Shown piece after piece: positions 6,182-8,042 of a DNA stretch of 8,042 bases. The notes beneath the pieces are model-generated. The model ran no database searches. It saw only the letters and a program-made list of their open reading frames with translations, and was not told the DNA's origin. Within the stretch, counting starts at the first letter, position 1. Each line of letters begins with the position of its first letter. The position numbers were made by a program, and so were the translations under genes. The DNA is from JBEKHI01 sp050012355 (GTDB lineage: Bacteria > Actinomycetota > Actinomycetes > Streptosporangiales > Streptosporangiaceae): assembly GCA_050012355.1 (NCBI GenBank), contig JBEKHI010000379.1, forward strand, positions 1-8,042. Reading direction: 5' to 3'.

Positions 6182-7480
6182 GTGAGCGACATCATCGACG
6201 AACTGACCTGGCGCGGGCTGATCGCGCAGTCCACCGACCTCGACGAGCTGCGTAAGGCGCTGGACTCCGGGCAGGTCACGCTGTACGGCGGGTTCGACCC
6301 GACGGCACCGGGACTGCACATCGGCAACCTGGTCCTGCTGCTGACCATGCGCCGGTTCCAGCTCGCCGGGCACCGGCCGATCGGCGTGGTCGGCGGGGCC
6401 ACCGGGCTGATCGGCGACCCGAGCGGCAAGTCGTCGGAACGGGTGCTGAACTCGCCGGAGGTCGTCGCCGAGTGGGTAGAGAAGATCCGCGCCGAGGTCG
6501 GCCGGTTTCTTGACCTGTCGACCGGGCTGATCGTCTCCAACCTGGACTGGACCGCACCGCTGTCGGCCATCGACTTCCTGCGGGACATCGGCAAGCACTT
6601 CTCGGTGAACCGGATGCTGGACCGCGAGGCGGTACGCGCCCGGCTTGAGGGCGGCGGGATCAGCTACACCGAGTTCAGCTACCAGATACTTCAGTCGCTT
6701 GACTTCCTTGAGCTGTACCGGCGGTACGGGTGCGTGCTGCAGATCGGCGGCAGCGACCAGTGGGGGAACCTGACCGCCGGGGTGGGACTGATCCGCTCGG
6801 TCGAGGGTGCGTCGGCGCACGCGCTGGCGACGCCGCTGATCACCAAGCCGGACGGCACCAAGTACGGCAAGTCCGAGGGCGGCGCCATCTGGTTGTCGCC
6901 CGAGCTGATGTCGCCGTACGCGTTCTACCAGTTCTGGCTGAACGTCTCGGACGCCGAGGTACCCGGCCTGCTGAAGGTGTTCACCTTCCGGACCAGGGAG
7001 GAGATCGAGGCCGTTGAAGCCGTCACCAGGGAACGACCCGCGGCGCGGGAAGGGCAGCGGCTGCTGGCCAGCGATGTGACCACGCTCGTGCACGGTGAGA
7101 AGGGGACCGCCCAGGCGATCGCGGCGAGCCGGGCCATCTTCGGTCAGGGCGCCCTGGAGGAACTGGACGTCGCGACGCTGGCGGCCGTGGCGGCTGAGGT
7201 CCCGTCGGCGGTCATCACGGCCGATGGCGCTGGCGCGTCCGGCTCCGCCGAGGCTGACGGGCTGCCGACCGTGGCCGACCTGATGGCGGCGTCCGGGATC
7301 GTGCCGAGCAGGTCCGCCGCGCGCCGTGCCATCGCTGAAGGTGGGGCATACCTCAACAATCAGCGCATAACGGCGGAGGACGCGGCTCCTCGGGAACAAG
7401 ACCTGTTGCAGGGTCGTTATCTAATTTTGCGACGCGGGAAGCGCACCGTGGGGGCCATCGAGGTGGTTCGCGGGGCGTGA
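6182..7480 (+). CDS. tyrS: TyrS, tyrosyl-tRNA synthetase
   Basis: Class I aminoacyl-tRNA synthetase that charges tRNA-Tyr with tyrosine, in the cytoplasm and normally as a dimer. The 432 residues run as follows: a Rossmann catalytic domain with YGGFDPTAPGLHIGN (35-49; HIGN is the HIGH-type motif), the tyrosine pocket YTEFSYQILQSLDF (162-175) and QIGGSDQWGN (187-196), the KMSKS-type loop KYGKS (227-231), an anticodon-binding region, and a C-terminal S4 RNA-binding domain (about 361-430). Length and motif order are complete. I chose the GTG at 6182 (VSDIIDELTWRGL) because homologues begin there. TTG at 6152 and GTG at 6155 are in frame upstream but would add untypical residues. No Shine-Dalgarno is visible before 6182, which is unusual for a housekeeping gene. 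Codons near the 3' end (about 7346-7432) shift towards A/T-ending forms (AAT, ATA, TAT, CTA, ATT, TTG). An rRNA operon lies downstream. Confidence 0.95.
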   Translation: MSDIIDELTWRGLIAQSTDLDELRKALDSGQVTLYGGFDPTAPGLHIGNLVLLLTMRRFQLAGHRPIGVVGGATGLIGDPSGKSSERVLNSPEVVAEWVEKIRAEVGRFLDLSTGLIVSNLDWTAPLSAIDFLRDIGKHFSVNRMLDREAVRARLEGGGISYTEFSYQILQSLDFLELYRRYGCVLQIGGSDQWGNLTAGVGLIRSVEGASAHALATPLITKPDGTKYGKSEGGAIWLSPELMSPYAFYQFWLNVSDAEVPGLLKVFTFRTREEIEAVEAVTRERPAAREGQRLLASDVTTLVHGEKGTAQAIAASRAIFGQGALEELDVATLAAVAAEVPSAVITADGAGASGSAEADGLPTVADLMAASGIVPSRSAARRAIAEGGAYLNNQRITAEDAAPREQDLLQGRYLILRRGKRTVGAIEVVRGA

Positions 7481-7497
7481 CGCCGCGGGTGGTGAAC

Positions 7498-7515
7498 GGG
7501 TCTCAAACGGGACCC
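7498..7515 (+). terminator. Hairpin after tyrS, likely transcript end
   Basis: GGGTCTC (7498-7504) pairs with GGGACCC (7509-7515) around the loop AAAC, giving a 7-bp stem with one G-U pair, 17 bases after the tyrS stop. A looser outer stem (7491-7493 plus 7495-7497 with 7524-7529) could extend it. There is no T-run. The position between tyrS and the rRNA promoters makes a terminator the simplest reading. Confidence 0.45.
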
Positions 7516-7582
7516 AAGTGGCCGTTACCTGCGTAAATGGTTGTCCGGTATGTCGGTTTGGATCGCGTGAACGGCGAGCCAA

Positions 7583-7598
7583 CAGGGCGGAAACCCTG
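7583..7598 (+). other. Small hairpin upstream of rRNA promoter P1
   Basis: CAGGG (7583-7587) and CCCTG (7594-7598) are perfect inverted repeats around a 6-base loop, ending 13 bases before the -35 of P1. It may be a backup terminator for tyrS read-through or an upstream promoter element. The stem is short and the role is unproven. Confidence 0.3.
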
Positions 7599-7611
7599 GC
7601 GTGACGCTGAT

Positions 7612-7640
7612 TTGACGAAGGTGTCATGCACCCGTAGAGT
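7612..7640 (+). promoter_or_regulatory. rRNA operon promoter P1 (TTGACG-N17-TAGAGT)
   Basis: The -35 TTGACG is at 7612-7617 and the -10 TAGAGT at 7635-7640, with an ideal 17-base spacer. This is close to the principal (HrdB/SigA-type) consensus of actinobacteria and is the strongest promoter match I noticed in the window. The start point is predicted near 7646-7648. The -10 lies inside the inverted repeat GTAGA-GT-TCTAC (7634-7645), and the exact 8-base repeat CATGCACC stands on both sides (7625 and 7645). Confidence 0.8.
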
Positions 7641-7652
7641 TCTACATGCACC
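7625..7652 (+). repeat. Direct repeat CATGCACC x2 around the P1 -10
   Basis: CATGCACC occurs at 7625-7632 and again at 7645-7652, with start points exactly 20 bases apart, about two helical turns. The inverted repeat GTAGA/TCTAC lies between the copies. The layout could be a regulator binding site or chance. Confidence 0.5.
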
Positions 7653-7776
7653 GAGGGGAGCGAAACGCCGGAAGGCGGGACGCGGCCCAGGGAGCATCCA
7701 GTCCGAGTCGCCAAGCGTGACCGATCAGGGTGCGCCCGACCTCGGGAGCCATTCGCAAACCTCCTCGACCGGGGGA

Positions 7777-7793
7777 CTCGTGCGCAGCACGAG
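7777..7793 (+). other. Perfect 7-bp hairpin in the rRNA leader
   Basis: CTCGTGC (7777-7783) and GCACGAG (7787-7793) pair perfectly around a 3-base loop. It lies between P1 and P2, so it would form only in the longer P1 transcript. It may be a folding or pausing element; no function can be assigned. Confidence 0.35.
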
Positions 7794-7826
7794 GCTCACG
7801 GACGGTGAAGCGCGCGGGTGACCAGG

Positions 7827-7865
7827 AAGGAACCGATGAGCCAAGGATTTGGCACAAAGGAACCG
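7827..7865 (+). repeat. Direct repeat AAGGAACCG x2 around the P2 -35
   Basis: AAGGAACCG occurs at 7827-7835 and 7857-7865, offset exactly 30 bases. Between the copies is the inverted repeat GCCAA-GGAT-TTGGC (7840-7853), whose right arm forms most of the P2 -35 (TTGGCA, 7849-7854). Confidence 0.5.
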
Positions 7866-7878
7866 GGAATGGTAAAGT
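7849..7878 (+). promoter_or_regulatory. rRNA operon promoter P2 (TTGGCA-N18-TAAAGT)
   Basis: The -35 TTGGCA is at 7849-7854 and the -10 TAAAGT at 7873-7878, with an 18-base spacer. It fits the principal sigma factor consensus and lies about 57 bases before the boxA-like element. Tandem promoters are normal for actinobacterial rRNA operons. Transcription is predicted to start near 7885. Confidence 0.7.
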
Positions 7879-7899
7879 AAAAGCATCACCCCGAAGGAA

Positions 7900-7915
7900 A
7901 ACTTAGAAATAAGTT
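7900..7915 (+). other. GAAA-tetraloop hairpin in the rRNA leader
   Basis: AACTTA (7900-7905) and TAAGTT (7910-7915) form a 6-bp stem closed by a GAAA (GNRA) tetraloop. CACC (7887-7890) and GGTG (7923-7926) could close an outer stem. It lies between the P2 start point and the boxA-like element, so it would be in both transcripts. Confidence 0.45.
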
Positions 7916-7934
7916 CTACGATGGTGTGTGTCCG

Positions 7935-7957
7935 TTTCTTGAGAACTCAACAGTGTG
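7935..7957 (+). promoter_or_regulatory. boxA-like antitermination element of the rRNA leader
   Basis: The core TTGAGAACTCAACAG at 7939-7953 matches the conserved element found before 16S genes of mycobacteria and streptomycetes, described as boxA and thought to load the Nus antitermination proteins on the rRNA transcript. TTGAG-AA-CTCAA is itself an inverted repeat. It is the best single clue that a 16S gene follows. Confidence 0.7.
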
Positions 7958-7966
7958 CTAAAAGCC

Positions 7967-7987
7967 AGTGCATATTTTTATGCAACT
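7967..7987 (+). other. AT-rich hairpin after boxA
   Basis: TGCATA (7969-7974) and TATGCA (7979-7984) pair around TTTT. With A7985 bulged, AG (7967-7968) and CT (7986-7987) extend the stem to 8 bp. It may act with boxA in elongation control or in RNase III processing of pre-16S RNA. Confidence 0.45.
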
Positions 7988-7999
7988 ACCTCGTCAAGA

Positions 8000-8036
8000 G
8001 GAAACGCCATGGATCGGCGTTGGTTGTGATGTTTCC
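8000..8036 (+). other. Nested inverted repeats, possible pre-16S processing stem
   Basis: AACGCC (8003-8008) pairs with GGCGTT (8016-8021) around a 7-base loop. Alternatively GGAAAC (8000-8005) pairs with GTTTCC (8031-8036). The two share bases 8003-8005, so they compete at the base. Such structure is expected in the stem flanking 16S rRNA, but the downstream partner is outside the window. Confidence 0.35.
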
Positions 8037-8042
8037 GGTGGC

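Larger units (their letters stand above)
7647..8042 (+). other. rRNA operon leader (pre-16S 5' region, incomplete at the right edge)
   Basis: This stretch of nearly 400 bases holds no credible protein gene. It contains a second promoter, a boxA-like element, and several hairpins, and falls from high GC to an A/T-richer stretch after about 7840. This is the organisation expected just before a 16S rRNA gene. The mature 16S 5' end, with its conserved GAGTTTGATC-type start, is not in the window, so the gene must begin beyond 8042. From 7653 to 7826 I see only small hairpins, including CGCC-GGAA-GGCG at 7666-7677 and the stem at 7777-7793. An open frame at 7537-7821 was rejected as non-coding. Confidence 0.75.

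Noticed and set aside
5993..7399. Very long minus-strand open frame (468 codons) opposite tyrS
   Set aside because: It is a by-product of GC-biased third positions in tyrS on the other strand. The predicted protein is arginine-, glycine- and proline-rich with no recognisable motif, while tyrS has all its family motifs.
7537..7821. Open frame of 94 codons on the + strand
   Set aside because: It lies across both the P1 promoter and leader hairpins, has no ribosome binding site or recognisable domain, and its composition follows GC-rich non-coding sequence.
7481..8042. 16S rRNA, tRNA, CRISPR array or mobile element in the right end
   Set aside because: No conserved 16S start, no cloverleaf, no regularly spaced repeats and no transposase or terminal repeats can be seen; only promoters, boxA-like sequence and hairpins.

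Overview
The window is high-GC DNA whose gene content and rRNA leader point to an actinomycete (Actinomycetota). The evidence is a tightly packed arginine operon, GTG start codons, strong C/G bias at third codon positions, and an rRNA leader with the TTGAGAACTCAACAG element typical of this phylum. The order arg cluster, 3-methyladenine glycosylase, tyrS is a familiar actinobacterial arrangement. A Streptosporangiales-type organism is possible, but I cannot fix the order or genus from this sequence alone. All genes are on the + strand.

Bases 1-3995 hold the 3' half of argJ, then argB, argD, argF and argR. The four junctions between these genes are identical ATGA overlaps (the start codon of the next gene overlaps the stop codon of the previous one), so the genes almost certainly form one translationally coupled operon that begins upstream, presumably at argC. 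Together they turn glutamate into citrulline by the cyclic acetyl pathway: ArgJ recycles the acetyl group, ArgB phosphorylates N-acetylglutamate, ArgD transaminates, and ArgF carbamoylates ornithine. ArgR is the arginine-responsive repressor. After a 57-base gap comes argH (argininosuccinate lyase, 4053-5465), the last step of the pathway. The penultimate gene, argG, is not here, although in some actinobacteria it lies between argR and argH.

argH overlaps by 16 bases a gene for an AAG/MPG-type alkyladenine DNA glycosylase (5450-6055). A strong inverted repeat (6066-6113) follows 10 bases after its stop and probably ends the arginine/glycosylase transcript. tyrS (tyrosyl-tRNA synthetase) starts at a GTG at 6182 and ends at 7480.

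Bases 7481-8042 contain no credible protein gene. They hold a short hairpin after tyrS and then the promoter and leader region of a ribosomal RNA operon. There are two well-formed promoters, TTGACG-N17-TAGAGT at 7612-7640 and TTGGCA-N18-TAAAGT at 7849-7878. A boxA-like antitermination element follows at about 7935-7957, then hairpins that are probably used in pre-16S processing. The 16S rRNA gene itself would begin just past the right edge.

The protein-coding part is conventional, and I see no new defence, mobile or biosynthetic system. The less expected points are the symmetry and direct repeats built around both rRNA promoters, the long hairpin with a competing fold before tyrS, the absence of argG, and two local clusters of rare codons, in argF and at the 3' end of tyrS.
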